A DNA stretch of 64,000 bases from an uncultured Gammaproteobacteria bacterium (GTDB taxonomy: Bacteria > Pseudomonadota > Gammaproteobacteria > Eutrophobiales > Eutrophobiaceae): NCBI GenBank assembly GCA_943788005.1, contig CALSOP010000001.1:489057-553056 (forward strand), given 5' to 3'. Each line of letters opens with the position of its first letter. Position 1 is the stretch's first letter. The notes below the pieces were generated by a model. The model did not search any database. It was not told where the DNA came from and was given only the letters and a program-made list of their open reading frames with translations. The translations under genes and the position numbers were made by a program. Shown here one piece after another: positions 9,388-18,184 of this stretch.

Positions 9388-10791
9388 TTAAACATCTAGT
9401 TCTAGTTGTTTTATCTTTCTTGTTAAAGTATTACGACCCCAACCTAATAACTTGGCGGCATCCTGACGTCGACCACCAGACTTTTTAAGTGCTTCTTTAA
9501 TCAAGATTGATTCAAATCGTGGCACAGCATCGCGTAAGATTTCTGTATCACCTTTTAACAAACTAGATTCCACCCATTTCCGAAACGTAGTTTCCCATTC
9601 ACCAGATACCTCTGTTACTTCAGCATCCTGTTTTAATTCTGGCGGCAGATCATCTATATGAATTTCACTACCCGATGCCATCACTGTTATCCAACGGCAA
9701 AAATTCTCAAGTTGCCGCACATTGCCATACCAGGGTAATCCTGCAAGATAATCAGCAGTCTCAGGCAATAATTTTTTAGTCTCTTCGTTTAATTCTTTAG
9801 CCGCACTCTTTAAAAAATGATTAGTAAGTTCAACAATATCTGTTCGCCTATCTCTCAACGATGGAACATGGACTCTAATTACATTTAATCGATGCAATAA
9901 ATCTTCTCGAAACTTGTTTTCCTTGACGAGTTGTTCCAGGTCTTGATGTGTTGCTGCTATAACGCGCACATCTACTTTAATCGGGGTATGTCCGCCAACA
10001 CGATAAAACTCACCTTGAGCAAGGATACGAAGTAGACGTGTTTGTAAATCAGCAGGCATATCTCCTATTTCATCAAGGAACAATGTACCTCCATTAGCCT
10101 GCTCAAAACGTCCTTGCCTTTGTGACGTTGCGCCAGTAAAGGAACCTTTTTCATGGCCAAATAATTCAGACTCCAGTAAATCTTTTGGTATCGCAGCAGT
10201 ATTAATAGCAACGAAGGGTTGATTAGACCTAGGGCTATGCGCATGCAATGCACTGGCAACCAATTCCTTACCCGTACCTGTCTCACCGGTAATCAAAACT
10301 GTCAGGTTTGAACTTGATAACCGTCCTATCGCTTTAAAGACTTCCTGCATCGCCGGTGCTGAACCAATGATAGATGTGCTCGCATCAATTGTTTCATGCG
10401 TTGGAGCAGCACTATCATTCTGCTTATGTGTGATAGCACGTTTAACCAGACTGACAACTTCGTCGACATCAAATGGCTTCGATAGATATTCAAATGCCCC
10501 ACCTTGAAATGCAGAAACAGCTCTATCCAAATCAGAATATGCTGTCATTATAATTACCGGGACACTAGGAGCCTGCTGCTTAACCTTCTCTAACAACGTT
10601 ATCCCATCCATACCAGGCATTCTAATATCAGAAATGATGACATCTGGTTCTTCAATACAAATCTTTTTTAAAACATCATCGGGATTTGCAAAGCTTTGAA
10701 TTTCAACATCAGTTTTTTGTAGCGCCTTCTCTAATACCCAACGAATCGATTTATCATCGTCAACTATCCAAACTTTCTTTTTTTCACTCAT
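9388..10791 (-). CDS. ntrC: Nitrogen regulation response regulator NtrC
   Basis: A 467-residue sigma54 activator: receiver domain (phospho-acceptor D55 in IISDIRMPG, K in LSKPFD), AAA+ domain with Walker A GETGTGKE and the sigma54-contact loop as GSFTGA, and a C-terminal Fis-type helix-turn-helix (GRRQDAAKLLGWGRNTLTRKI). The ATG at 10791 gives MSEKKKVWIVDDD; an upstream in-frame start would only add unrelated residues inside ntrB. It overlaps ntrB by 8 bases, so translation is coupled. Likely targets in this window are glnII and its own operon. Confidence 0.96.
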   Translation of the reverse strand: MSEKKKVWIVDDDKSIRWVLEKALQKTDVEIQSFANPDDVLKKICIEEPDVIISDIRMPGMDGITLLEKVKQQAPSVPVIIMTAYSDLDRAVSAFQGGAFEYLSKPFDVDEVVSLVKRAITHKQNDSAAPTHETIDASTSIIGSAPAMQEVFKAIGRLSSSNLTVLITGETGTGKELVASALHAHSPRSNQPFVAINTAAIPKDLLESELFGHEKGSFTGATSQRQGRFEQANGGTLFLDEIGDMPADLQTRLLRILAQGEFYRVGGHTPIKVDVRVIAATHQDLEQLVKENKFREDLLHRLNVIRVHVPSLRDRRTDIVELTNHFLKSAAKELNEETKKLLPETADYLAGLPWYGNVRQLENFCRWITVMASGSEIHIDDLPPELKQDAEVTEVSGEWETTFRKWVESSLLKGDTEILRDAVPRFESILIKEALKKSGGRRQDAAKLLGWGRNTLTRKIKQLELDV

Positions 10792-11851
10792 CACATTGCT
10801 CCGTTGGGAGTAAGATACTGAAATAGGTCTTATTGTCTTTCCGTTCATAATTTATTAAACCGCCATGTGATTGAATTAGTTGTTGCGCAATTGATAACCC
10901 AAGTCCGGTTCCTTCCGCACGGCCAGTTACCAACGGGTAAAATGCACCAGACTCAATCTCTGGTGGTATGCCAGGTCCATCATCAATAATATCGATTACA
11001 ATTATGTGCCGATTCAATTTATGCCGGATTGTCACCTGACGTTGAATACGTGTAACCAGAGTAATCTGACCATCTTTGTCAATCTCCTGTACTGCGTTAC
11101 GTAATAGATTTAAAACCACCTGAATGATCTGTTCGCGATCAGCTTTGATATCCGGAATACTCGGATCATAATCTCTCTTGATATTTACCTTATGTGAGTT
11201 TTCGGCATGTACTACTGAAACGACATATTCCAACACTTCGTGAATATTCAGATCTTTTTTAACCGGATGAGTACTGGTAGTTAACATACGGTCAATAAAG
11301 TTTCTTAAACGATCACACTCATTAATAATGATACCGGTGTATTCAAGCAGATCTTTATTGTCTAGTTCCCTTTCGAGTAGTTGAGCTGCTCCACGAATAC
11401 CACCTAAGGGATTTTTAATTTCATGCGCCATACCCTGCACCGATTCTTTTGCTGCTGCTTGCACAGTTTCTTGATTCACTTCCTGCATTACCCTGACAAA
11501 ACTGTGGGCATCAACTAATTCGACCAGAATTTCTTCAGCAGCGTCGTTCACAACAACCGGCGTAATCATGCAATCTACTTTTATCTGATGGCCATTATTC
11601 AGATTCAGATCCACCCCACGTTCTACACAGGTTGTTCCTGTGTACAGTGAGCGCTGTATAGCCTCATAGAAAAATGATGAATTTGGCCAAATTTGGTTTG
11701 GCTGCATACCAGAAACACGTTTATGACTGACCGACAACAAGCTTTCACCCGCACTATTTATTGAAACTAAGTGAAGATCCTTATCGAATAGCAATACAGA
11801 TGTAGCTAAATTTTCAACAATACGTGATGTCGTTTGGTCGGAAGTCTCCAT
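10784..11851 (-). CDS. ntrB: Nitrogen regulation sensor histidine kinase NtrB
   Basis: A 355-residue soluble two-component kinase: N-terminal PAS domain, phospho-acceptor H-box VQGMAHEIKNPLGG near residue 145, then the ATPase boxes (N box LLRNAVQEI, G boxes DDGPGIPPEIE and GTGLGLSIAQQLIQSHGG). It phosphorylates or, with PII, dephosphorylates NtrC. An NtrC-type binding site sits 16 bp upstream of the start (11867-11881). The order glnA-DUF4124-ntrB-ntrC matches pseudomonads, here with two DUF4124 genes. Confidence 0.95.
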   Translation of the reverse strand: METSDQTTSRIVENLATSVLLFDKDLHLVSINSAGESLLSVSHKRVSGMQPNQIWPNSSFFYEAIQRSLYTGTTCVERGVDLNLNNGHQIKVDCMITPVVVNDAAEEILVELVDAHSFVRVMQEVNQETVQAAAKESVQGMAHEIKNPLGGIRGAAQLLERELDNKDLLEYTGIIINECDRLRNFIDRMLTTSTHPVKKDLNIHEVLEYVVSVVHAENSHKVNIKRDYDPSIPDIKADREQIIQVVLNLLRNAVQEIDKDGQITLVTRIQRQVTIRHKLNRHIIVIDIIDDGPGIPPEIESGAFYPLVTGRAEGTGLGLSIAQQLIQSHGGLINYERKDNKTYFSILLPTEQCDE

Positions 11852-11866
11852 AATAATTTTATTATT

Positions 11867-11881
11867 GCACTATTTTAGTGC
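11867..11881. promoter_or_regulatory. NtrC-type binding site at the ntrB start
   Basis: The dyad GCAC-TATTTTA-GTGC agrees with the GCAC-N7-GTGC consensus for NtrC. It lies 16 bp upstream of the ntrB start codon, where a bound regulator would block transcription, as in the NtrC-repressed glnL promoter of enteric bacteria. Autorepression is inferred from position. Confidence 0.72.
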
Positions 11882-12051
11882 GTTATTCACTTATTAATCC
11901 TTGCTGTTTTTTCAATATTGATATTTATTCAAATAAAAACAAATACTTAGTATATACCTGTTTAAGCATACTAATGGTTAGAGCAAGAAGCAGACCACCT
12001 AAATATTCGGCGGCCAAATAATATGCTGAGTTTGAAAAAAGTGTGTTAGGG
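11882..12051. other. ntrB upstream region
   Basis: A 170-bp AT-rich gap between the second DUF4124 gene and ntrB. Apart from the adjacent NtrC-type site I see no terminator hairpin or further regulatory dyad. It should contain the ntrBC promoter. Confidence 0.4.
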
Positions 12052-12582
12052 CTATTGAGATGCGCGTAGCAATGAGAAACTGCTGGATGTAGAGATCATT
12101 TGCTTTCCCTTTTCATCAACAACACTGGCAGCGATATTATGGGTTCCACGATCAAGGTTTTGTAATGAAACGCTATTATTTGAGCCATTAGAAACCTCCT
12201 TGCCATCCATTGCGATGATAATTTTATGGCCAGGGCGTAATGGCGGCAGAAGTGATAAGGATATACTGACATTACCAGCATTACTTCTTATACCGGCATT
12301 ATCTGCAGGGCTAGAAACCAAAAATGTTTTATACAAGGCTTTATGCTTGGGTTGTTTTGGTCTGGGGGTGTGCTTAGCTGGATTGGGGTTCTTTATTGTC
12401 TGCAATTCCTGCAGCTTTATTTCTTCAGCATCTTTCGAGGGTTTATCTGTAAATATAATATTGCCGTTTTCATCTACTGACTTATACACAGTCTCTGCAG
12501 CAGCAAAGCCCATAAAGGCCAATAATAATAAACCGATCGTTAAGCGCATGTGTAAAGCATAGCTAATTACTGAATATCTCAC
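12052..12582 (-). CDS. DUF4124 domain exported protein (second copy)
   Basis: A 176-residue protein with a signal-peptide-like N terminus (LTIGLLLLAFMGFAAA) followed at once by the DUF4124 core ETVYKSVDENGNIIFTDKPSKDAEEI. The C-terminal half has the beta-rich pattern SSPADNAGIRSNAGNVSISLSL...MDGKEV...NLDRGTHNIAASVVDEKG. A GTG start at 12582 has AGGAG 9 bases upstream; an internal ATG at 12549 is the alternative. It is clearly paralogous to the next gene. DUF4124 proteins regularly sit between glnA and ntrB; their role is unknown. Confidence 0.82.
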   Translation of the reverse strand: MRYSVISYALHMRLTIGLLLLAFMGFAAAETVYKSVDENGNIIFTDKPSKDAEEIKLQELQTIKNPNPAKHTPRPKQPKHKALYKTFLVSSPADNAGIRSNAGNVSISLSLLPPLRPGHKIIIAMDGKEVSNGSNNSVSLQNLDRGTHNIAASVVDEKGKQMISTSSSFSLLRASQ

Positions 12583-12607
12583 AATCTGTAGCTCCTATAT
12601 ATCCCAT

Positions 12608-13228
12608 CTAAGAGTTTGGAATAACCGGTTTCGGTGGATTAGTTGGTGATACACCCGGCTGCAGCGTTTTGGGTGGATTTAACGGTGTAACCACCTTTGG
12701 ATCAGGTCTGAGTTCGGGTGATAATTGGGCAATCCTGCGAACATGAAATGTAACCTTAGCAGAGCGTTTAAGCACTATCTCGTCTTCATTCTTCACTACT
12801 ACAGAGATACTATGTGTGCCTCGGTCAACATTCGCTAATAAGAATTGCGGCGCCTTTCCGCTTAGCATTTCCTTCCCGTCCATAGATAACACCATTACAT
12901 CCTTTTCATTGAGCTCAGGCTCTAGTGTGACTGCAATATTTACGTTGCCCTCACCACCATGAATCGTTGAATCGTTTTCAGGGCTCGCTATTACAAGCTT
13001 GGTGTAATTAAATTTCTTTGAATTATCTCGCTCTGGAGAAAGCTTAAAGGACCTGGCTTTCGGTGGGTTTATTGCCTGAACCTTTTTAATTTTTATTTCT
13101 TCGGCCCCTTTTGATGGGACATCAGAAAAAACAATGTTGCCGTCAGCGTCCACCGCTTTATAAACAGTCTCTGCATGGACGTATGTAACAAACAAAAATA
13201 TAAGCGATATCAGTAATTTAATATTCAT
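12608..13228 (-). CDS. DUF4124 domain exported protein (first copy)
   Basis: A 206-residue secreted protein: signal peptide (IKLLISLIFLFVTYVHA), DUF4124 core ETVYKAVDADGNIVFSDVPSKGAEEI, an Ig-like C-terminal domain (ASPENDSTIHGGEGNVNIAVTL...LANVDRGTHSISVVV) and a proline-rich tail. It shares the core and the Ig-like part with the gene 25 bp downstream, indicating tandem duplication. It lies after the glnA terminator, so it likely has its own promoter or depends on read-through. Confidence 0.84.
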   Translation of the reverse strand: MNIKLLISLIFLFVTYVHAETVYKAVDADGNIVFSDVPSKGAEEIKIKKVQAINPPKARSFKLSPERDNSKKFNYTKLVIASPENDSTIHGGEGNVNIAVTLEPELNEKDVMVLSMDGKEMLSGKAPQFLLANVDRGTHSISVVVKNEDEIVLKRSAKVTFHVRRIAQLSPELRPDPKVVTPLNPPKTLQPGVSPTNPPKPVIPNS

Positions 13229-13263
13229 ACCGTTGAGACTAGCACTATTGCTATAGAGTTCAT

Positions 13264-13292
13264 AAAAAAGGCCCCCAGAAGGGGGCTTTTTT
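13264..13292 (-). terminator. Rho-independent terminator of glnA
   Basis: A perfect GCCCCC-agaa-GGGGGC stem flanked by an A run on one side and a T run on the other. It lies 18 bp past the glnA stop; the T run after the stem serves both strands. Confidence 0.93.
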
Positions 13293-13309
13293 GTCTACTT
13301 CATCTCAGA

Positions 13310-14716
13310 TTACAAGCTGTAATACATATCAAACTCTACTGGATGTGTCGTACTTAGAAAACGCGTTACTTCTTCCATTTTCAAAGCAATGTATCCGTCA
13401 ATCATATCATCGGTAAATACGCCGCCAGCCGTCAGGAATTCACGATCTTTATCAAGTGCTTCAAGCGCTTGATCCAAAGAAGAACAAACCGTTGGAATAT
13501 CTTTTTCTTCTTCAATACTCAAATCATACAAATCTTTTTCAAATGCTTCGCCAGGATCGATTTTATTCTGGATACCGTCGAGACCAGCCATCATCAATGA
13601 AGCAAAGGTGAAGTATGGATTTCCACAGGAATCAGGAAAACGCATTTCAATGCGCCGCGCCTTCGGGCTTGAAACCCAGGGTATACGACAAGAAGCAGAA
13701 CGGTTACGGGCTGAATAGGCCAACATAGTTGGTGCTTCAAAACCTTTAACTAATCGTTTATAACTGTTCGTGCTTGCATTGGTAAACGCATTAAGCGCCC
13801 GAGCATGTTTAAAGATACCGCCAATATAATGCAACGCCATATCCGAAAGGCCGCCATATTTATCACCAGCAAACAGGTTCTCTCCATTCTTTGCCAAGGA
13901 CTGATGCACGTGCATACCACTACCGTTATCACCGACTAATGGTTTTGGCATGAAGGTGGCTGTTTTACCATAACTGTGCGCCACGTTTTGCACGACATAC
14001 TTGAGGATTAATATCTCATCTGCTTTTCTAGTCAGGGTGTTAAACACCGTACCAATTTCAGCTTGTCCTGCTGTTGCAACTTCATGGTGATGGACTTCAA
14101 CACCAACACCCATTTCTTCCAGAACAGTACACATGGCTGAGCGAATGTTCTGGCCAGAATCTACTGGTGGAACCGGAAAGTAACCACCTTTAACACCAGG
14201 TCGATGACCTATATTAGCGTCTTCGCCGAGTCGATCACTATTCCAGCAACCCTCATCTGAATCGACTTCATAGAATGCGGAATGTAATTCATCACCCCAG
14301 CGTACTTCATCGAAGATAAAGAATTCTGGCTCTGGGCCAAAGTATGCCGTATCGGCAATACCGGTTGATTTTAAGTACGCTTCTGCACGCTTTGCTAATG
14401 AACGGGGGTCACGTTCATAACCTTCCATTGTTGCTGGTTCAAGAACATCACAACGGATAATCAAAGTAGAATCATCAAAGAAAGGATCAATCACTGCCGT
14501 ATCGCATTCTGGCATCAGAACCATATCTGACTCATTAATACCCTTCCAACCACCAATTGAAGAACCATCAAACATTTTGCCTTCTTCAAAAAAATCAGCA
14601 TCAACTGTGCTGGCTGGTATGGTGACATGTTGTTCCTTGCCAGTGGTATCACAGAAACGCATGTCGACAAATTTTACATCGTGTTCCTTTATTAGTTTCA
14701 TTACATTATCGGACAT
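13310..14716 (-). CDS. glnA: Type I glutamine synthetase (GSI-beta)
   Basis: A 468-residue dodecameric-type enzyme making glutamine from glutamate, ammonia and ATP. It shows the [17 protein letters not shown]-terminal block, the [11 protein letters not shown] and [11 protein letters not shown] active-site regions, the NRSASCRIP arginine loop, and the adenylylation tyrosine loop KDLYDLS near residue 397, so it should be controlled by GlnE. The ribosome site GGAG precedes the ATG next to a hairpin at 14730-14745. A strong terminator follows. A second, unrelated glutamine synthetase lies at 16.4 kb. Confidence 0.97.
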   Translation of the reverse strand: MSDNVMKLIKEHDVKFVDMRFCDTTGKEQHVTIPASTVDADFFEEGKMFDGSSIGGWKGINESDMVLMPECDTAVIDPFFDDSTLIIRCDVLEPATMEGYERDPRSLAKRAEAYLKSTGIADTAYFGPEPEFFIFDEVRWGDELHSAFYEVDSDEGCWNSDRLGEDANIGHRPGVKGGYFPVPPVDSGQNIRSAMCTVLEEMGVGVEVHHHEVATAGQAEIGTVFNTLTRKADEILILKYVVQNVAHSYGKTATFMPKPLVGDNGSGMHVHQSLAKNGENLFAGDKYGGLSDMALHYIGGIFKHARALNAFTNASTNSYKRLVKGFEAPTMLAYSARNRSASCRIPWVSSPKARRIEMRFPDSCGNPYFTFASLMMAGLDGIQNKIDPGEAFEKDLYDLSIEEEKDIPTVCSSLDQALEALDKDREFLTAGGVFTDDMIDGYIALKMEEVTRFLSTTHPVEFDMYYSL

Positions 14717-15120
14717 CGTTATCTCCTGAGACTGACTATTCAGTCACTATTTAATGGTTATATATAATTTAAGATAAAATCATGAATCAGCCGTGCAAGG
14801 CTCGCACTGACCACTGCATTTCAATGAAAATTTCTATTTTCTCAATGACGGCCATTCGAGATTGGCATTTGTTATTATTTGAGCATTTATTCCTGACTAT
14901 GAGTATAGCCGCGCTACAAAATAAGCACTAGAGTTCCCACTTAAGATTTGCATTAGTTGGAAGCTCTTTGCTTTCATTTTGCTGCCCTGTGCCATACTAT
15001 TTCCATTGTGATTGATCGAGATCAAATTTTTGGCGGAATATTACAAACGACATGGATAGTTTTAAGATTGGTATATAGAGTAATTGACGAGACTAGGTTT
15101 ATGAACATGAGCACAGACAT
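14717..15120. other. Divergent glnA / kinase intergenic region
   Basis: A 404-bp AT-rich gap. Directly before the glnA ribosome site is a small hairpin, GACTGA-CTAT-TCAGTC (14730-14745). On the minus strand at 14980-14995 there is a perfect -24-like TGGCAC, but the GC of the -12 part is one base too close for a good sigma54 promoter. No GCAC-N7-GTGC dyad was found here. The gap should hold the promoters of both divergent genes. Confidence 0.45.
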
Positions 15121-16074
15121 ATGACCGCTTTTCCAGAACCGCCAAGTGATGATTATGCCATTCTTTATCTGGAAAATACGGATAAGGAACTTCCGCTCAA
15201 ACTTAATCAAAATATGCGCTATGCCTATTTTAAAACGATTGCTCGTGGTGGTAAGGCGATTGTTCATTCCTGCAAGGATTTACATCTTTCACGCACGATT
15301 TGTTATAAAAATCTTCGGCCAGAGTTCGCCGATGATCCAATAGAACAAAAACGTTTTTTACGTGAAGCACGCGTCAGTGCTTTATTACAGCATCCTAATA
15401 CTGTTCCAACCTATGAACTCGGTCGAAATAATAAAGGTCATTATTACTTCACGATGAAATTGGTATCTGGTTATACACTTCGAGAAATCCTTGATTACCG
15501 TGAACGTTATGATCTCAAGCAATTGATTAACGTAATCATCCAAATAGCTAATGCGCTGGAATATGCACATAGTCATCGTGTCATCCACCGCGACATCAAA
15601 CCTGAAAATATTCTGGTAGGACCTTTTGGTGAAGTTCTATTACTTGATTGGGGTCTGGCAAAAGTCTGGAACGCTGATGCTACAAGCACAGAGATACCTG
15701 AAGATCACCAGTTCAAATCAAACGAGAAAATCTCATCGATTACCGACTCTGAAAAATTACAAGGCACGATTACTTACATGTCGCCCGAACAAATAAAACG
15801 TGACCCGAATATTGATTTCAGAACGGATATATTTAGCTTAGGCGTGGTTTTATTCGAAATCCTTGCAGGTCGACCTCCAACAACGGGCGAAACAATCGAT
15901 GAAATTATTTATCAAACAACTAATGAGACACCGGAAAGACCATCAACACTGACAAATGCACATGTACCAGCTTTACTTGAAAATGTTGCAATGCGGTGTA
16001 TTGAAAAAAGTATCGACAAAAGAATGTCGAGTTGTGCTGAGTTAGTGAGGCTTCTTGAAGAAGAATGGTCTTGA
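15121..16074 (+). CDS. Eukaryotic-type serine/threonine protein kinase
   Basis: A 317-residue soluble kinase of the Hanks/PknB type with no membrane segment or extra domain. Visible: a glycine loop variant (IARGGKAIVH, 40-49), ATP lysine K63 in CYKNLRPE, helix-C glutamate in FLREAR near 82, catalytic HRDIKPEN (156-163), metal-binding DWG instead of DFG (176-178), and GTITYMSPEQ (215-224). The DWG variant is common in bacterial homologues. It lies between the two glutamine synthetase genes, divergent from glnA and upstream of the glnII enhancer; a link to nitrogen control is only positional. Confidence 0.85.
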   Translation: MTAFPEPPSDDYAILYLENTDKELPLKLNQNMRYAYFKTIARGGKAIVHSCKDLHLSRTICYKNLRPEFADDPIEQKRFLREARVSALLQHPNTVPTYELGRNNKGHYYFTMKLVSGYTLREILDYRERYDLKQLINVIIQIANALEYAHSHRVIHRDIKPENILVGPFGEVLLLDWGLAKVWNADATSTEIPEDHQFKSNEKISSITDSEKLQGTITYMSPEQIKRDPNIDFRTDIFSLGVVLFEILAGRPPTTGETIDEIIYQTTNETPERPSTLTNAHVPALLENVAMRCIEKSIDKRMSSCAELVRLLEEEWS

Positions 16075-16095
16075 TTAGTAAGCTCTCATCACAAA

Positions 16096-16110
16096 GCACC
16101 ATAATAGTGC
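16096..16110. promoter_or_regulatory. NtrC-type enhancer site 1 upstream of glnII
   Basis: GCAC-CATAATA-GTGC is an exact match to the GCAC-N7-GTGC NtrC dyad. Its centre is 42 bp (about four helical turns) from site 2 and roughly 200 bp upstream of the sigma54 element, a typical enhancer arrangement. Confidence 0.78.
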
Positions 16111-16137
16111 ATTAAACAATGCTCAAAATCTCTATTT

Positions 16138-16152
16138 GCATTATTTTGGTGC
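16138..16152. promoter_or_regulatory. NtrC-type enhancer site 2 upstream of glnII
   Basis: GCAT-TATTTTG-GTGC differs from the NtrC dyad by one base. The 42-bp centre-to-centre distance from site 1 puts both on the same DNA face, which favours cooperative binding. Confidence 0.68.
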
Positions 16153-16304
16153 GCAAAAAACCTCATAATTATTAAATACACATCCCTTTCTGAATCAATC
16201 AACTAATTCATGGCCCCTCTATGTGTTTGATATTATTGATTTAATATCGTTTATATTGTGATTTTTTATTATGTGATCTGACTATTTGATAAAATGCCCA
16301 ATAC

Positions 16305-16320
16305 TGGAACACATATTGCT
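16305..16320 (+). promoter_or_regulatory. Sigma54 (-24/-12) promoter of glnII
   Basis: TGGAACACATATTGCT has the invariant GG and GC separated by exactly 10 bases and matches the TTGCT -12 element. Transcription would begin near 16331, leaving a ~60-base leader before glnII. Two NtrC-type sites lie 150-210 bp upstream. Confidence 0.8.
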
Positions 16321-16389
16321 CTTCTACCTTTACTGAAAAGTTTAGATCACACAGAAAACAAAAAATAATTTGCAGGAGAGCAACACATC

Positions 16390-17400
16390 ATGAAAAGTAA
16401 GTTGGAATATATTTGGCTCGACGGATACAAGCCAACACAAAGTTTACGCAGTAAGACCATGGTAAGGTCAGATTTTAGTGGAAAGCTGGAAGATTGCCCG
16501 ATGTGGTCATTTGACGGTAGTTCTACAGAACAGGCCGATGGTAGTGATTCTGACTGCCTACTTAAACCTGTTATGGTAATTCCGGACCCAGGTCGTATGA
16601 ATGCCTATCTGGTTATGACGGAAGTACTGAATGCGGATGGAACGCCTCATGCTTCTAATTCTCGTGCCACTATCGACTCTGATGACGAAGATTTCTGGTT
16701 TGGTTTCGAGCAAGAATATTTTCTATGGAATCCTGAAACAAACTTGCCTCCTGGCTTCCCACCGGGCGGTTACCCTCCTCCACAAGGCCCATACTATTGT
16801 TCAGTCGGGGCAAGAAATGCCTATTGTAGAGAATTAATAGATGAACACCTTGATATCTGTCTTGAAGCTGGTCTCAATGTCGAAGGTATTAATGCTGAAG
16901 TAGCAGCAGGTCAATGGGAATTTCAGGTTTTCTCGAAGAGTGCAAAGAATGCTGGTGATGAAACATGGCTCGCCCGTTATTTCCTTGAACGAACAGCAGA
17001 AAAATACGATCTTGCTATTGACTGGCATCCTAAACCATTGGGCGACACAGATTGGAACGGTTCAGGTATGCACGCTAACTTCTCAAACGGACCAATGCGT
17101 GATGCGGGCGATGAATCTATATTCACCAAAATTTGTGAAGAGTTTGGTAAAAATATAGAACGCCACATTAGCGTATATGGTGCTCACAACGAATTGCGCT
17201 TAACCGGTAAACATGAAACTCAATCCATCAATGAGTTCAGCTATGGTGTTTCTGACCGTGGTGCGTCAATTCGTATACCTATTGGTACTGTTGAGGATGG
17301 TTGGAAAGGACGTTTGGAAGATCGACGTCCTTCTTCAAATGCATGTCCTTATGCTGTCGCAGCTGCAATCGTTAAAACAACACACGAAGCACTCGCTTAA
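16390..17400 (+). CDS. glnII: Type II (eukaryote-like) glutamine synthetase
   Basis: A 336-residue GSII: start KLEYIWLDGYKPTQSLRSKT, WSFDGSSTEQADGSDSD, FGFEQEYF, the PPQGPYYCSVG loop, GINAEVAAGQWEFQ, NGSGMHANFS and the arginine loop DRGASIRIP. It lacks the adenylylation loop of GSI, so control is expected at transcription. GSII is known from rhizobia and actinomycetes and is less usual in gammaproteobacteria. GCAGGAG lies 10 bases before the ATG. A sigma54 promoter with upstream NtrC-type sites and a strong terminator make it a self-contained nitrogen-starvation unit. Confidence 0.95.
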   Translation: MKSKLEYIWLDGYKPTQSLRSKTMVRSDFSGKLEDCPMWSFDGSSTEQADGSDSDCLLKPVMVIPDPGRMNAYLVMTEVLNADGTPHASNSRATIDSDDEDFWFGFEQEYFLWNPETNLPPGFPPGGYPPPQGPYYCSVGARNAYCRELIDEHLDICLEAGLNVEGINAEVAAGQWEFQVFSKSAKNAGDETWLARYFLERTAEKYDLAIDWHPKPLGDTDWNGSGMHANFSNGPMRDAGDESIFTKICEEFGKNIERHISVYGAHNELRLTGKHETQSINEFSYGVSDRGASIRIPIGTVEDGWKGRLEDRRPSSNACPYAVAAAIVKTTHEALA

Positions 17401-17423
17401 TTTAAAGTAAACTTTCTGTAATT

Positions 17424-17459
17424 AAAAACCGGAACAGAAGCAATTCTGTTCCGGTTTTT
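17424..17459 (+). terminator. Rho-independent terminator of glnII
   Basis: A long perfect stem, AAAACCGGAACAGAA paired with its complement across a GCAA loop, ending in a T run. It lies 25 bp after the glnII stop. Confidence 0.94.
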
Positions 17460-17522
17460 ATTTGCATTAATGAAATAGGTAGATCAACACAGGTGTCTAG
17501 GCCAAGGAGCATACAAATATGT

Positions 17523-18182
17523 TTATGCTTTATATACTGTCAAATGTCGATCAGACACAACCGAAACAATAAATCCCTCTAGCCCTGCTTCACTTAATTG
17601 CATCTTAATTTCATCCGGCATAAACGCAGCCTTTAAAGAATTATGAAAATCACGTCGCAAAATCTCTGGTTCACCTTCAGCATACTTCTTAGTAAGTGCA
17701 TCAACCTGATCTTCCGACTCTGGTCGCATTAGATCCATAACAAAAATTGCTGGGGATCCTTTCGCATTTTTGATTGTATTCCATAACACCATTGGATCAT
17801 GTAAATGATGTAATAAGCTATTACTAAAAATCAGATCATAGCTTTTATGCGAAAGAGAAGTTTCATTGATATAGGTGTCGATCAAATTAATACGGTCGGA
17901 CAAACCCGAACCGATTAACGCCTTATCACCTTCAGCTAACATCGCAGCAGCAGCATCCAACGCATCGATATGATAATTAGGATATGCCTTAGCTAGGCGA
18001 ATACTTATATCTGCAGCACCACAACCTAAATCTACTGCTCTACCTGACTCAGGCAATTTACCGCCCACGGCTTCTTTCAATAACGTAATGAAATGATTAT
18101 GCGGTTCTTCGAAATCAGCATTGGCATAGGCAATGGCCTGCTCTTGATCGGTCATTAACTCTGGTTCAGGGATGCGTTGCAT
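17523..18182 (-). CDS. Class I SAM-dependent methyltransferase
   Basis: A 219-residue single-domain methyltransferase with the SAM motif VDLGCGAADISIRLA near residue 47, acidic post-motif (HIDALDAA), and FSNSLLHHLHDP as the motif IV/V region. The substrate is not evident. Its start is 2 bp from the stop of the upstream DUF411 gene, so the two are co-transcribed. It converges with glnII behind that gene's terminator. Confidence 0.78.
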   Translation of the reverse strand: MQRIPEPELMTDQEQAIAYANADFEEPHNHFITLLKEAVGGKLPESGRAVDLGCGAADISIRLAKAYPNYHIDALDAAAAMLAEGDKALIGSGLSDRINLIDTYINETSLSHKSYDLIFSNSLLHHLHDPMVLWNTIKNAKGSPAIFVMDLMRPESEDQVDALTKKYAEGEPEILRRDFHNSLKAAFMPDEIKMQLSEAGLEGFIVSVVSDRHLTVYKA

Positions 18183-18184
18183 TT

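Noticed and set aside
14980..14995. Sigma54-like promoter for glnA on the minus strand
   Set aside because: The -24 part TGGCAC is perfect but the GC of the -12 part is 9, not 10, bases away and TTG is not matched; no NtrC dyad is near.
15022..15267. Minus-strand 81-codon frame upstream of the kinase
   Set aside because: It overlaps the start of the clear kinase gene and has no recognisable protein features.
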